Made by a program: the position numbers and the translations under genes
In this document: positions 44,107 through 53,604 of the stretch, in pieces
Position numbering within the stretch: position 1 is the first letter of the stretch
Layout: each line of letters opens with the position of its first letter
The notes under the pieces: generated by a model
Told to the model about the DNA's origin: nothing
The model's database searches: none
Seen by the model: only the letters and a program-made list of their open reading frames with translations
DNA from: Bemisia tabaci
Lineage: Eukaryota; Arthropoda; Insecta; Hemiptera; Aleyrodidae
Reading direction: 5' to 3'
NCBI RefSeq assembly: GCF_918797505.1
Contig: NC_092800.1
Coordinates: forward strand, 40,963,430 to 41,027,429
DNA length: 64,000 nt

Positions 44107-44358
44107 TTCCGTGCTGAAGAAAAACGCCTTATGACCCTGGGACGTTGTCAAATTTATCCCATTGGAATACGAATTTTCCAGGAAATTTGTCTGTTTTGAC
44201 CCTTGAATTTTCCAGAGAATTTTACTCTCGATTGAATCTATTGTTTCTGAAAATTTTAAGGAAAAATATGCGTTAGTTCCCTCGGACATTAATATGTTAT
44301 CTGATGAAATTCGACAATATTTGAGTGATGTTACGGCGTTCGTGCTTAGCGCGGCAGT
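44107..44358. mobile_element. Family H element, copy 3
   Basis: TTCCGTGCTGAAGAAAAACG at the left, GCTTAGCGCGGCAGT at the right, arms with GACGTTGTCAAATTTATCCC / GAAATTCGACAATATTTGAG. Copy 4 follows after only 12 bp. Confidence 0.75.
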
Positions 44359-44370
44359 CTGGCTGTCTAT

Positions 44371-44625
44371 ACTGCCGTGCTAAGGAAAAACACCGCATGA
44401 ACATTCGAGAGTTGCCAAATTTCCTTCGATAAAATGTTTATATTCGAGAAAAGTTACGGATGTTTTTCCTTGAAAATTTCAGGAACTTTCGGTGAAATCG
44501 CAAACAAAAGTATCCGAAAAATTAGAGGGAAACTATTCATAATTTTATCAGGAAATTTGCGTTTTATCAACGGAAATTTGGCAACGCCTGAAGGTTCATA
44601 CGGCGTTTTTCTTCAGCGCGGCAGT
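44371..44625. mobile_element. Family H element, copy 4
   Basis: ACTGCCGTGCTAAGGAAAAA and TTTTCTTCAGCGCGGCAGT, with GAGAGTTGCCAAATTTCC / GGAAATTTGGCAACGCC inside. About 255 bp. Confidence 0.85.
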
Positions 44626-45059
44626 CTAATCCGAGCTAGCTTTGAGCTTAATTTCCTGAATCTCCTCGTTTACGGCCTCATTAGGCGCGGAACGTGTTAA
44701 TCGTTCGGAAATCGTTCGAAACCGGAGCGATAACGGCGTGGTGCGGCCGGGATGAGAGGAGCTTTCGGCGGGGGGATTAGAGGGGGTTGGGGGGTTTGGG
44801 GCTAGGGGGAGGGGGTTCTGAGATCAGGATCGGTGAGGCGATTAGACTTGTAGAAAAGCGCGGAGCTAACCATAAAAATTAAACAAGGGGCTGGGGGGAT
44901 GCGCGGGGGAGCACCAGATGAGCTACAACTGTTTCCGATCCCGAATGAGTTAGCAGCATCCAAGTTCCGGAGCAGGATTGTTTTCTTCGATATTGATTGG
45001 TGGGTGCGTCGTTGCCGACTCGGCTTGGTTAATGAGTCATTATTATTGGGGGAAATTGA
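44626..45059. other. No gene recognised
   Basis: A G-rich stretch (GGGGGATTAGAGGGGGTTGG and following) lies at 44768-44818. Frames here run into the DD element. Confidence 0.5.
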
Positions 45060-45353
45060 CTGGGTTGCCACAGGCAGGGAATACTGGGAAATGTCTGGGA
45101 ATATTAAAAAGTCAGGGAAACCTGAAAATGTCAGGGGAGATGTCGAAATTGTCAGGGAAGAATTGTTCATTTACCTTTATCCGCTCTCTGTATAGAATGG
45201 ATGTGACGGCTGGAACGAAAAATTTTACCCGGAAACTATTTCAAATTATGTCTTTTTGGCCCTATGGTATATCCTTAATTGTCAGAGAATTTTCCTCAAA
45301 TGTGTCAAGGAAATTTCAGAAAATACCATTTTCTAAATGTTATGGCAACCCTG
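45060..45353 (+). mobile_element. Family DD element, copy 2
   Basis: CTGGGTTGCCACAGGCAGGG at the left and ATGGCAACCCTG at the right. The interior AAAAAGTCAGGGAAACCTGA, CAGGGAAGAATTGTTCATTT matches the copy at 54884. About 294 bp. No matching 8-bp flank found. Confidence 0.7.
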
Positions 45354-45731
45354 AATAGACTAAGTTTCCCTCGGCGGAAAATCTCAACGAGAAGCACTTC
45401 AGTGAAGAGGGACCTTAGGTGAATTTATCGTACTTTTTAGTACGTCAGTAGAGATCTTCGATGGGATAAGTTGGCGAATTTTAGTCACTCTGATTAAGCA
45501 AAAACTGGAACTTTCAGGAAACTTGTTTCTACAGCGCACTGATTATCGAAATCGGTAGAAAAAGCAATTGACACAGTAGACAAAGAGAAAATAGAATGAT
45601 TCTATTAGTAGAAGCGGGCGGTTGCAGTAGACAACGGAGGTCAGTAATATATCTAATAACGGCAACCCACGATAGATCCTGTACTTATAATTAGTCCATT
45701 CTTTTCTCTTAGTCTATAACAACCACTCATT

Positions 45732-46114
45732 CACGGGGAAAAAGTCTCTTGGAGTCCAGACTTTTAAAAAATTTGTCAAGAAAAAATATCTTGATTCGAT
45801 CGGATTTTTGCATGAATCAAAAGGAAATCCGCTTAAATTAAGAGGCTTGGCTCTCGATTCAAGCAAAAATCCGATCGAATCAAGAGTATTTTTTCTTGGA
45901 CAGTAAGTAGGAATTTTTTAGCCAACGTGCGTTAAACATCAGCCTTAAGCTGAAAATCTCTATACAGAGGGAAAAAGCTCATTCAAGCACAATTTTCCAT
46001 TCAAGAGATACGCTGTTAGGTACAACACTAGTTAAGACCATTCACATTTTGTATTGTTACTTGTCAAATTTTATAAGAGTCTTGACTCTGGATCCCAGAG
46101 ACTTTTTTTCAGTA
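45732..46114. mobile_element. Family D element, copy 4, inside E and itself interrupted
   Basis: CACGGGGAAAAAGTCTCTTG at the left and CCCAGAGACTTTTTTTCAGT at the right. The arms carry AATCCGATCGAATCAAGAGT etc. The D sequence stops at CTTG (45895-45898) and resumes at CTTGTCAAATTTTATAAGAG (46060). Confidence 0.82.
45899..46059. mobile_element. 161-bp insertion inside family D copy 4
   Basis: Starts GACAGTAAGTAGGAATTTTT and ends TTTTGTATTGTTA, flanked by CTTG on both sides. No inverted termini were obvious, so its class is unknown; the 4-bp duplication could be chance. Confidence 0.55.
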
Positions 46115-46193
46115 TTCCAACCAATAGGATTACTTCATATTCCCTTTGTATTCATTGTCTACTGCCTTGTCTATTAATTTCAATAATCAACCC

Positions 46194-47124
46194 ATAGAAA
46201 TCTGGATGAATTTTCGGCAAAGTTCAATGAAAATGAGATCTCCTAGCCACATTGCCACAACACTGGAATCAATTGAAAGAGAAGTGGAAAAGCGAATGAA
46301 TGTCAGCTCAAGGGGAGGACGGAACTCCAAGGCAATCACATCTTTACGCACCGACGTGCGAAAATGAATGAGATCCCATAAGTAGGTTAATTCGGGTTCA
46401 AATCGTCAAAAGTTCTCTCCTCTTTTTTCAACGGCTCCGTAAGAGGGAAACACTCGAAAGTAAATTAGTCTTAAGTAGAGCCGATTTTTCTCCGTCTTTC
46501 CCTCTTCTGTGGTGAGCTGTTGCCGTCTTGTGCTGAACGGCGTTTTCTCTCCATCTGAAAAGGGGGAAAATGGGTTATCTCACCCTTAAACAAGGCCATG
46601 CTGTCCTTTTCATTTTTCTTCCCGGGGTGTTAGCCCCTTTCAGGGGTAATCTGCACCATTTTTTAGAATGAGAGAAGACTGAGTCAGGTGGTTTTTAAGG
46701 CCAGCCTTCCTTGTCACCAACTCCGAATACTGTCGTATGCAAAATTGTTTCGTCCCTTCGTTGTCGTTTTTCCGCGACGGGACCATCGAGAATTTTCCCG
46801 TGACACAATTCAGGATTTCCGTTCAAATTCTGTACTCATGAAGAATTACCTGTTTTATGACTATTTCGGTCATCCGAATTCTTCCGAAACTGAGCGTGCG
46901 TCACTGCCAAAAGCAAAGCGCCTTCATTTAAGCCTGCATGCAATATGAACATCACCCAAGCACGAATAATTGCATCCAGGCTTTATCATCAACCTTGTGA
47001 AGGACCAATCCGTGAAGGATATTTTGTGAAATTTTCAAGGAGTAATGTTGGTTTTTTAACCTAAATGATTAAAATTGGAGCGGAGATTTTGAAACGCCAC
47101 ACAGGAGATACGCGTTTTTAGATC
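46194..47124. other. No gene recognised
   Basis: Mixed composition. Around 47070-47120 a GCGGAGATTTTGAAACGCC motif resembles family OO. Confidence 0.5.
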
Positions 47125-47612
47125 ATGGTGTCTAGTTTTTTAAAAACCAGGAAAACCCGGGATTCATCAGGGAGTGAAAATTTACCGGGAAAATCAGGGA
47201 ATCTGTTCCAGAACCGGGAATCTCTTTCATTTACCAGATAATATAAACATCAGGAACATTTTTTAATTGAAATTTTGAATGTGCGCCAAAAAAATGGCCG
47301 TAAGATGAATTAAAATCGATACTCATACCTAAAAGTCTGGAAAATTATATTCTTTTCCCCTAGAAAATCCTGGGAAAGTAGGAGAAAACTTCGGTTTCTC
47401 CTAATTTCCCGGGATTTTCTAGGGGAAAAGAATATAATTTTCCAGACTGTCAGGTATGAATATCGATTTTAATTAATCTTACGGCCATTTCTTTGGCGCT
47501 TATTCAAAATTTTAATTAATTAATGTTCCTGATGTTGATATTATCTGGTCAATGAAAGAGATTCCCGGTTTCTGGAACAGGTTCTCTGATTTTTCCGGTA
47601 AATTTTCATTGC
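47125..47612. mobile_element. Family S long foldback, about 480 bp
   Basis: Arms of about 220 bp meet near 47390. Pairs include GGGAATCTGTTCCAGAACCG / CGGTTTCTGGAACAGG, GTAAGATGAATTAAAATCGA / TCGATTTTAATTAATCTTAC and TTATATTCTTTTCCCCTAGA / its complement. The left start CATGGTGTCTAG resembles the CC terminus CAGGGTGTCTAC. Confidence 0.8.
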
Positions 47613-47976
47613 CACCGTGGACATGCGTCCGAAGGGACGGGGCCGAGTGTTGCCGAATCGGAAGGATCGCGACGGAGAGAGAGATAATCCCCGAAGGGAT
47701 GCGGCGATCGGCGGATGAGCCAAGAAAGAGAAGAACACATCGTCCAGGGATGAGCCCGAGAGAGAGGGGCCGGGGGATGAAAGTGAGAGAGGTACGTTTA
47801 AGCGTATCATAACGAGGGGCGGTCGATATTCGTCCGAGGGCCGGCGGAGGGGGCGCCGGCGGGGGAGGGGGTGAACCGTGAGGCAGGAGCTTGCCAAACT
47901 TGAGTGGGTCACTGCATCCGTCGCCATTCAAGCGAATAGTCACATCCACGTGATTTCGCCGCTCGCTCCACTTTGC
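47613..47976. other. GC-rich block, no gene recognised
   Basis: GC- and CpG-rich at 47630-47880 (GGGCGCCGGCGGGGGAGGGG). Frames of over 120 codons on the minus strand extend into foldback S and look composition-driven. Confidence 0.5.
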
Positions 47977-48228
47977 GCGCCGCTAAGTGGTCCGCGTCAA
48001 TGGGGAAGTTGGACAATATTCGGAAACTTCAAAAGCTCAAAACTTCATTCATACAGACTTTTGAGATTTTGAAAGTGGTTCCATCGGTTTCCTCGTGAAA
48101 TTTCCTACTAGGTGCAATTCTTAAAATTTAAAATGTAAAGAATTAAACATCGAAATTTGCAATTTTAGTTAAAAATGTCATGTCCGACTTCTCTTATTGA
48201 CTCGATCCACTGTGCGCCGCTAAGTGGT
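47977..48228 (-). mobile_element. Family A unit in tandem context
   Basis: The body 47981-48215 is an inverted A copy (TTCCATCGGTTTCCTCG, AACATCGAAATTTGCAATTT, GACTCGATCCACTGTGC). GCGCCGCTAAGTGGT occurs exactly at 47977-47991 and 48214-48228, a 237-bp spacing equal to one A unit. CTCGCTCCACTTTGCGC just left is another A right end. Confidence 0.8.
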
Positions 48229-48375
48229 TCGCGAAGCGCCAATCGGGGACCCAACTTAAATAGGGGTAGTTTCAAGATGGAGGTCCTTCGATTCCCTTCA
48301 TAGGGAGATTGAGGACAAGTCGTCACTTCCCGGCCAAAGTATCACGAGCGCCATGCGACGTTTAAGAATGTCCGC

Positions 48376-48798
48376 CGCCATTTTACACTGAAAAAAAATC
48401 TAGGTGTATTTACTAAGTAAAGGGTAAAATTACCAAGAATTCAGGGTTCTATTTGATTCCAGTTTTTTCTCGGTAAAATTACCATTTATGGTATTGGTAA
48501 TTTTACCGAGAAATCTCTGTTAAATGATTGAACTTTCTCGGTAATCTTACTGGACAGTGGTAAAAACGCCAGTATTTTTTATCGACTGTGGTAGAATTAC
48601 CGAGATAAAATGGCAAAGTTACCGGGAATTGATTACCAATAAAAGTGGTATTCTTACCTGAAAAAACAGTAAAAATACCGGTTTTTAGGTAAGATTGCCA
48701 GTCTTTGTTGGTAAAATTACCAATAATTAGTAAGAAAAAGTGAGATGGTAAAGGTACCTACGGACCTTGGTAAAAACGCCGAGAATTTATTTTCAGTG
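48376..48798. mobile_element. Family I element, copy 1, TA duplication, inside U
   Basis: 423 bp, CACTGAAAAAAAATCTAGGT to GCCGAGAATTTATTTTCAGTG-type end, TA at 48374-48375 and 48799-48800. The interior carries nine GGTAA and eight TTACC words. No frame of note. Copies at 49550 and 58583. Confidence 0.9.
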
Positions 48799-48901
48799 TA
48801 TTTTCTTACAGAGAAGTTGTTCCACGAAGCTGTCCGAAACTTCCACCGTACATTCATTGTGCTACCGATGAATTTCAGTGAAATCTTCTAACAGATTTAA
48901 C

Positions 48902-49213
48902 TAGAGTTCCTTTATACTGAGAGTCAAGACAATTTGAATCCATTTCTGATTGGTTCCCGTATTTTAGGCCTCCACAGTGTCACAAACGGGAATAAAGATT
49001 ACATTTTCACCAATTGCAAAGATTATAATCTGGAATGGACCAGGGAATTACGGGTTCGGCAAGGAACAAACGGAATGAGAGGAGGAACGGAGAAAGGCAT
49101 TTGAGAATGGGCCGATCAAAGATCACGAAAAACGTTGAATTTCTGTAATCTTTATTCCCGTTTGTGACATCCATGAGCCGAATTGTCTTGACTCTCAGCA
49201 TAAAGGGACTCTA
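48902..49213. mobile_element. Family T hAT-like MITE with 8-bp duplication, inside U
   Basis: 312 bp with termini TAGAGTTCCTTTATACTGAG and its inverse (CAGCATAAAGGGACTCTA), arms continuing AGTCAAGACAATT and ACGGGAATAAAGATTACA. GATTTAAC is present exactly on both sides (48894-48901, 49214-49221). An 8-bp duplication with short TIRs is typical of the hAT superfamily. No transposase. Confidence 0.92.
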
Positions 49214-49549
49214 GATTTAACCAACGATTTCTCTGTAAAAAAATAAATTGGCGGCGGGAATTTTGAAATGTCGCATGACGCTTGTGACACTTCGGCCGGT
49301 AGGTGACGAGGTCGGCTCATGGATGTCACGAACGGGAAAAAAGATCGCACAGTTTGAACGTTTTTTCTAATGTTTGATCAACGCGTTCCCGAATTTTTCC
49401 CTCCGTCCCCTCTCTTATTCGTAGGCGGTTCCAGGCACTTCGAACGGGGAGCGGAGGTTGAAACGGGGGGCTTGGGGCTATCCTCTTCAGAAAATTTTCA
49501 AAATTTCAAAGCATCCACAATGCATTTTGAGTCAATTTCATCATAAACA

Positions 49550-49946
49550 TACTGAAAAAAAAAATCTCGGTGTATTTACTAAGAAAAGGGTAAAATTACC
49601 AAGAATTCAGGGTTCTATTTGATCCCTGTTTTTTCTTGGTAAAATTACCATTTATGGAATTGATAATTTTACCTATTGAACTTTCGCAGTAATTTTACTG
49701 GACCTTGGTAAAAACGCCAATATTTTTTATCGACTATGGAGGAATTACCGAGATAAAATGGCAAAGTTACCGGGAATTGATTACCAATAAAAGTGGTATT
49801 CTTACCTGAAAAAAACAGTAAAAATACAGGTTTTTAGGTAAGCTTACCAGTCTGTCTTAGTAAAATTACCAATAATCGGTAAAAAAAGTGAGATGGTAAA
49901 GGTACCAATGGACCTTGGTAAAAACGCCGAGAATTTTTTTTCAGTG
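49550..49946. mobile_element. Family I element, copy 2
   Basis: ACTGAAAAAAAAAATCTCGG at the left (first C changed to T) and GAATTTTTTTTCAGTG at the right. Interior GGTAAAATTACCAAGAATTC and TACCGGGAATTGATTACC as in copy 1. About 397 bp. Confidence 0.85.
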
Positions 49947-50076
49947 CAAGTACCTCATGTGGATTGCATTTTGCAGGAAGGAATCAAGATCATTCCAATG
50001 TCGCTAAGATCGTGCAACTGGTTTTACATTTCAAGTATAAACTGATCTGTATAAGTTCAATTTTTTGCGCGATTTC

Positions 50077-50899
50077 CAGGGCCGGATTAAGGGGGTGGCC
50101 ACTTGGGCCGCGGCCCTTGGCGGCAAAATTAGGGGGCGGCAAATTTTGCAATTTTTTTAAACGCAGGTACAAAAAAATCGGATTCAGAAAAAAATTACAA
50201 ACAAGAAAAGGTGACAAAATCTCTCATTTCCTGAGAGTTCATTAATTTCTAATTTTGTCGTATTTTGGTGATGCAAAAGACTGCGCACCTTTAATTAGTT
50301 GAGTTAAGAGAGAAAGCAAACACGTAATTTGGCCTGGAGCAGCGCGGCGCAAAGAGAAACGATGACGAGGACTTGAGATGAAAAGGAAAAGCCCTCGACG
50401 CGGCGGCGGTCGGCATGTAACACATATTAGCGCCTACGAGACTGCGTGAATACTTCACGCATTGCGTCAAACACAGTACGGTCAACAGCGGTCGGCGCGG
50501 CGTGAAACGCACAGTGCCTACAAGACTACATGAATACTTCACGCATTGCGCCAAATACAGTGTGGTCAGCGCGGCAAGGCGGCGGAAGTTAAAATTATTA
50601 AACCACATTTATGTTTGTTCTTTCTTAATTTTTTAGTTCATTTCTTACAAATGAAAGGCCTTGTCTCCACAGAGATAGGTTTACGGAACTGATTTTTCGC
50701 GCGAAGTTCCGTGAACTTTGCTAGTAGTGTTGACAGGGCGTACGCAAAAAATGTGCCCAACACGAGTGAACGCGTCTTATGCACCCTTTTCCCTCCGGCA
50801 CGTTCACTTGGTGGTTTTTATTGATGTTTCAAAATGAAAAAGAAGAGGGCGGCAAAATGCAGGCGGCCCATGGGCGGTAAGTAGGTAAATCCGGCCATG
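50077..50899. mobile_element. 823-bp hAT-like element with 8-bp duplication
   Basis: Terminus CAGGGCCGGATTAAG at the left and TAAATCCGGCCATG at the right. GCGATTTC is repeated exactly at 50069-50076 and 50900-50907. Subterminal blocks TTGGGCCGCGGCCC..GGCGGCAAAA and GGGCGGCAAAATGC..GCGGCCCATGGGC also mirror each other. It contains the reverse W repeats at 50420-50575. No transposase frame, so it would depend on one elsewhere. Confidence 0.9.
50420..50575 (-). repeat. Family W repeats inside the hAT-like element
   Basis: Two units, anchored by TACTTCACGCATTGCG at 50451 and 50535 (84-bp spacing), are the reverse complement of the units at 11938-12175 (TAGCGCCTACGAGACTGCGT, GTGCCTACAAGACTAC). 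Confidence 0.8.
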
Positions 50900-51074
50900 G
50901 CGATTTCAGTTATTTTATTGCAAAGAATGTAAGTTGCACTATCCTAGCAACATAGGAATGCTCTTGATTCCTTTTTGCAAAATGTAATCCATATCAGCTG
51001 CCTCCCTTCTCCTTTTCTCCGTTCCTTTCCTCCATTCTTTCTTCCTCTTTTCCTCATCCTTTTTTCGGACGAAC

Positions 51075-51095
51075 GGGGGGGGGGGGGGGGGGGGG
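51075..51095. repeat. G homopolymer, 21 bp
   Basis: The longest G tract in the window. It makes artificial proline- or glycine-rich frames around it. Confidence 0.95.
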
Positions 51096-51271
51096 CTGCA
51101 CGAACCCTGACGTGCTCCTGATTTTCTGTTCCACTGAAGTTCATAATGTTCGCAGTCGGTGAAACTGTGATATTTTTCCCTGTTTGTAACGCTGTGGAAC
51201 TGAACTTCAATATCGTTGACTGAACTTTTTTTTTCCCCGGTGTGAGCCTGATGTAGTTCTGTCCTGCCGTA

Positions 51272-51272
<1 letters not shown>

Positions 51273-51312
<40 letters not shown>
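51273..51312 (+). repeat. A homopolymer, 40 bp
   Basis: Forty consecutive A sit exactly where the left terminus of family H copy 5 should be. It may be an expanded A-run or a retroposed tail; no upstream retroelement was recognised. Confidence 0.95.
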
Positions 51313-51314
<2 letters not shown>

Positions 51315-51551
51315 AACGTATACGCCTTTAGACGTTGCCGAATTCCCATCGATTAAATACGAAATTTCAAGGAATCTTTGTGGAAATTATTCTCTCAACT
51401 CATCATATACTCTCATTCGCAATTCAATCTACAGTATGTGAAAATTTCAAAGAAAAATATTCATAACTTGTCCTCGAATGAAAATGTTTCTAAGGGGGAG
51501 CTTTTGCAACATACGGATGTTCATACGGCGTTTTCCTTAGAACGATAGTGT
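51313..51551. mobile_element. Family H element, copy 5, left terminus replaced
   Basis: GCCTTTAGACGTTGCCGAAT and, at the right, GTTCATACGGCGTTTTCCTT match H. The ACTGCCGTGCT left end is absent, next to the 40-A run. Confidence 0.7.
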
Positions 51552-51560
51552 AGGAATAGT

Positions 51561-51814
51561 CTACCGTGCTGAGGAAGAACGCCGTATGAACATTCGAGAG
51601 TTGCCAAATTTCTCTGGATAAAACGTGGCTTTTTGAAGAAACTTATATGCATATTTTTCCTTGAAATTTTCAGACGTTTTGGATGAAATTGCGAACGAAA
51701 CTGTCTGAAAAAATTGAAGAAAAGTATTACAGATTTTCCTAGTCAATTAGGTTTTTATTGAAGGAAATGTGGCAGCGTCTGTAGGCTCTTACGGCGTTCT
51801 TCCTTAGCACGTTA
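51561..51814. mobile_element. Family H element, copy 6
   Basis: CTACCGTGCTGAGGAAGAAC to TACGGCGTTCTTCCTTAGCA, inner GAGAGTTGCCAAATTTC and GGAAATGTGGCAGCGTC. Nearly complete at about 254 bp. Confidence 0.85.
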
Positions 51815-51834
51815 ATATAGCAAGCAGCTCGGTT

Positions 51835-51980
51835 TTCAGATATTTTTGAGTGCATTCCGAACAAAATCATCTGAATTTTTGAATTTTATACCCCCATTTA
51901 TTTACGTGAATTCGGTTTTAATGGAAGGAAACATGGCAACGTCTGACAGCTCTTACGGCGTTCTTCCTCAGCACGGCAAC
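51835..51980. mobile_element. Family H element, copy 7, right half
   Basis: GGAAGGAAACATGGCAACGT and TACGGCGTTCTTCCTCAGCA with CGGCA close the element. The left arm is missing, and the AAATCATCTGAATTTTTGAA interior resembles other H centres. Confidence 0.7.
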
Positions 51981-52139
51981 AGTATCTTCGGTCCCTCCTC
52001 TCGGATTCGACAATCTCAAGAAGACGAAGGTTTTAGTATGATTGAAGCAGTTACTTTTCCTGCTTTTCCAGGTCGGGTCGAGTGTGTTTGCTCTGAACAA
52101 TCCTGGGACGGTCGCCGAGGAAGAGGTGGTGAGGCTGGT

Positions 52140-52159
52140 GGGGGGGGGGGGGGGGGGGG
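52140..52159. repeat. G homopolymer, 20 bp
   Basis: An uninterrupted G20 run, about 1 kb from the G21 run. Confidence 0.95.
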
Positions 52160-53050
52160 TCGGATGCGGTGTGCAATGTGCGAGCGGTGCAGGTTGCAAT
52201 TGGTGCATTGCTGCAGCTCGGCGACGATGTTGCCCTATGTTACCGTTCGCCCGAAATGGGATACCCGAATGTTAAGGAGTGCTTACACCCTACAGGATAG
52301 GACAGGGAGGAGGGATAAATAACGGCTGAAACCGGAAATGTTGCAATTTTTCAAGTTTGGGATTCGGTAAAATGTCCCAACTCCATGGAACACCCCTAAA
52401 ACATGTAAGGACGAAAAACGGCTGAAACTGGAAATTTGGAATGGAATGAAATCCAATCTAGTTTAACCGTACATTTTAGGAAAAAACAATCCTATCTTCC
52501 CTGAGAAGAACGAAGTATATTTTATCAGAAAAAGATTAACAACTTCTGAGTGACCCCATGGCGCACTTAAATCGATCCATCCGTCTTTTAAACCTCAGGA
52601 AAAGGATCGATTAGCAGGGTATACATTACGTCAGGGTTCTGTCGACACAAAATTAAATGAATTGTCATAGAATACTACTCTGTACGACAACGTTTGCTGT
52701 GAAAAACTTCAACACCGACTTTCCGCTTAGAGTAATAGAAATCTATCTCATGAGAGACAGCGGATATTAAAGTCTCTTTAGCCGTGGGTAGGCAAGAATT
52801 CAGGGATTTCTATTCTGCCCCGATCTTTCGGCCGCTGAAGCATCGCGCTGGGAAAACGGGGAAATCTATGATGGCAGCACGGCAACCAGTTTTCATTATC
52901 TGCGCATACGGCACACTCGATGCACTTTGCTTAGTGCTCTGTTTATGGCACCCCCACCCCCGCCCTCGCAAAGACCTATTGTTTACATATAAGTCCCTCG
53001 AACTTCCCTAAGTCTTTGCGCGAATGTTTATATCTCCCGAGGCTCAGTGT
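52160..53050. other. No gene recognised; family Y fragment
   Basis: AAACCTCAGGAAAAGGATCG and ATTAGCAGGGTATACATTAC at about 52590-52630 resemble the Y unit start. Otherwise no feature seen. Confidence 0.45.
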
Positions 53051-53188
53051 CAATTGGACGTATTTCTGCCGAACGGAACTATGTGCATTGTGCTTATGAC
53101 GTGAGCCCTGTTATGCATTTATTCTTATGGGTCTCAGGGCTCATGTCTAAATGCACATAGTTCCGTTTGACAGAAATGCGTCCAATTG
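53051..53188. mobile_element. Family B palindromic element, copy 2 (long form)
   Basis: CAATTGGACGTATTTCTGCC to CAGAAATGCGTCCAATTG, with CGAACGGAACTATGTGCAT arms and a GTGAGCCCTG / CAGGGCTCATG inner hairpin. TGT occurs directly outside each end and may be a 3-bp duplication. Confidence 0.88.
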
Positions 53189-53324
53189 TGTCACAATTCC
53201 CGTCATTTTAATGAAGCTTTCTAAGCTATCGCGCGGCACGCCAGGATGTTGCCAGGTCTCAGCTAAAAACGGAAAAACATTTCGATCTGCGGGAAAGGAG
53301 CAGAGGCGTCGGAATCTGAGCTGA

Positions 53325-53585
53325 TTTGGAGCGTGTTAAGCAAGAAGGAACCAAGCCACATCAGTTTTGCCAAATTTCATTGGGCAATTTGATTTATAAA
53401 ATCGCCCAATGAAAACGGTTTTTCGGATTTTCGTGCAAATTTCAGTGAATTTTCGTCATAGCACGAAGCAAATCTCTTGAAAAGTTCAAAGGAATCCGCA
53501 GCAACTCTCCTTTTTAAAAAAGTAAATTACCCAGTTTTTGGCACTAGCTAATGTGGCTTGGATCATTTCTGCTGAATGCCGTCTA
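53325..53585. mobile_element. Family G element, copy 5
   Basis: GGAGCGTGTTAAGCAAGAAG, GAACCAAGCCACATCAG at the left; AATGTGGCTTGGATCATTTC, TGCTGAATGCC at the right. Interior TTCGGATTTTCGTGCAAATT matches copies 2 and 4. Confidence 0.83.
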
Positions 53586-53604
53586 TTTATGAATGAATCG
53601 CATT

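Larger units (their letters stand above)
45533..46193 (+). mobile_element. Family E element hosting a family D insertion
   Basis: Left GCACTGATTATCGAAATCGG to AACAACCACTCATT, and right TCCAACCAATAGGATTACTT to AATTTCAATAATCAACCC, rejoin into a normal E order once 45732-46114 is removed. Contains CGGCAACCCACGATAGATCC as in other copies. Confidence 0.82.
48321..49309. mobile_element. Family U element hosting two insertions
   Basis: CGTCACTTCCCGGCCAAAGT at the left and CTTCGGCCGGTAGGTGACG at the right. The body is split by I1 (48376-48798) and T1 (48902-49213). Removing both leaves about 244 bp in the same order as the intact copy at 30884 (AAGCTGTCCGAAACTT, TGTGCTACCGATG). Confidence 0.85.

Noticed and set aside
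47512..47949. Overlapping minus-strand frames of 128-145 codons
   Set aside because: They cross foldback S and a GC-rich block; proline/serine-rich content follows base composition.
51273..51312. A40 run as the tail of a retroposed gene or LINE
   Set aside because: No transcript-like or reverse-transcriptase sequence upstream and no flanking duplication found.
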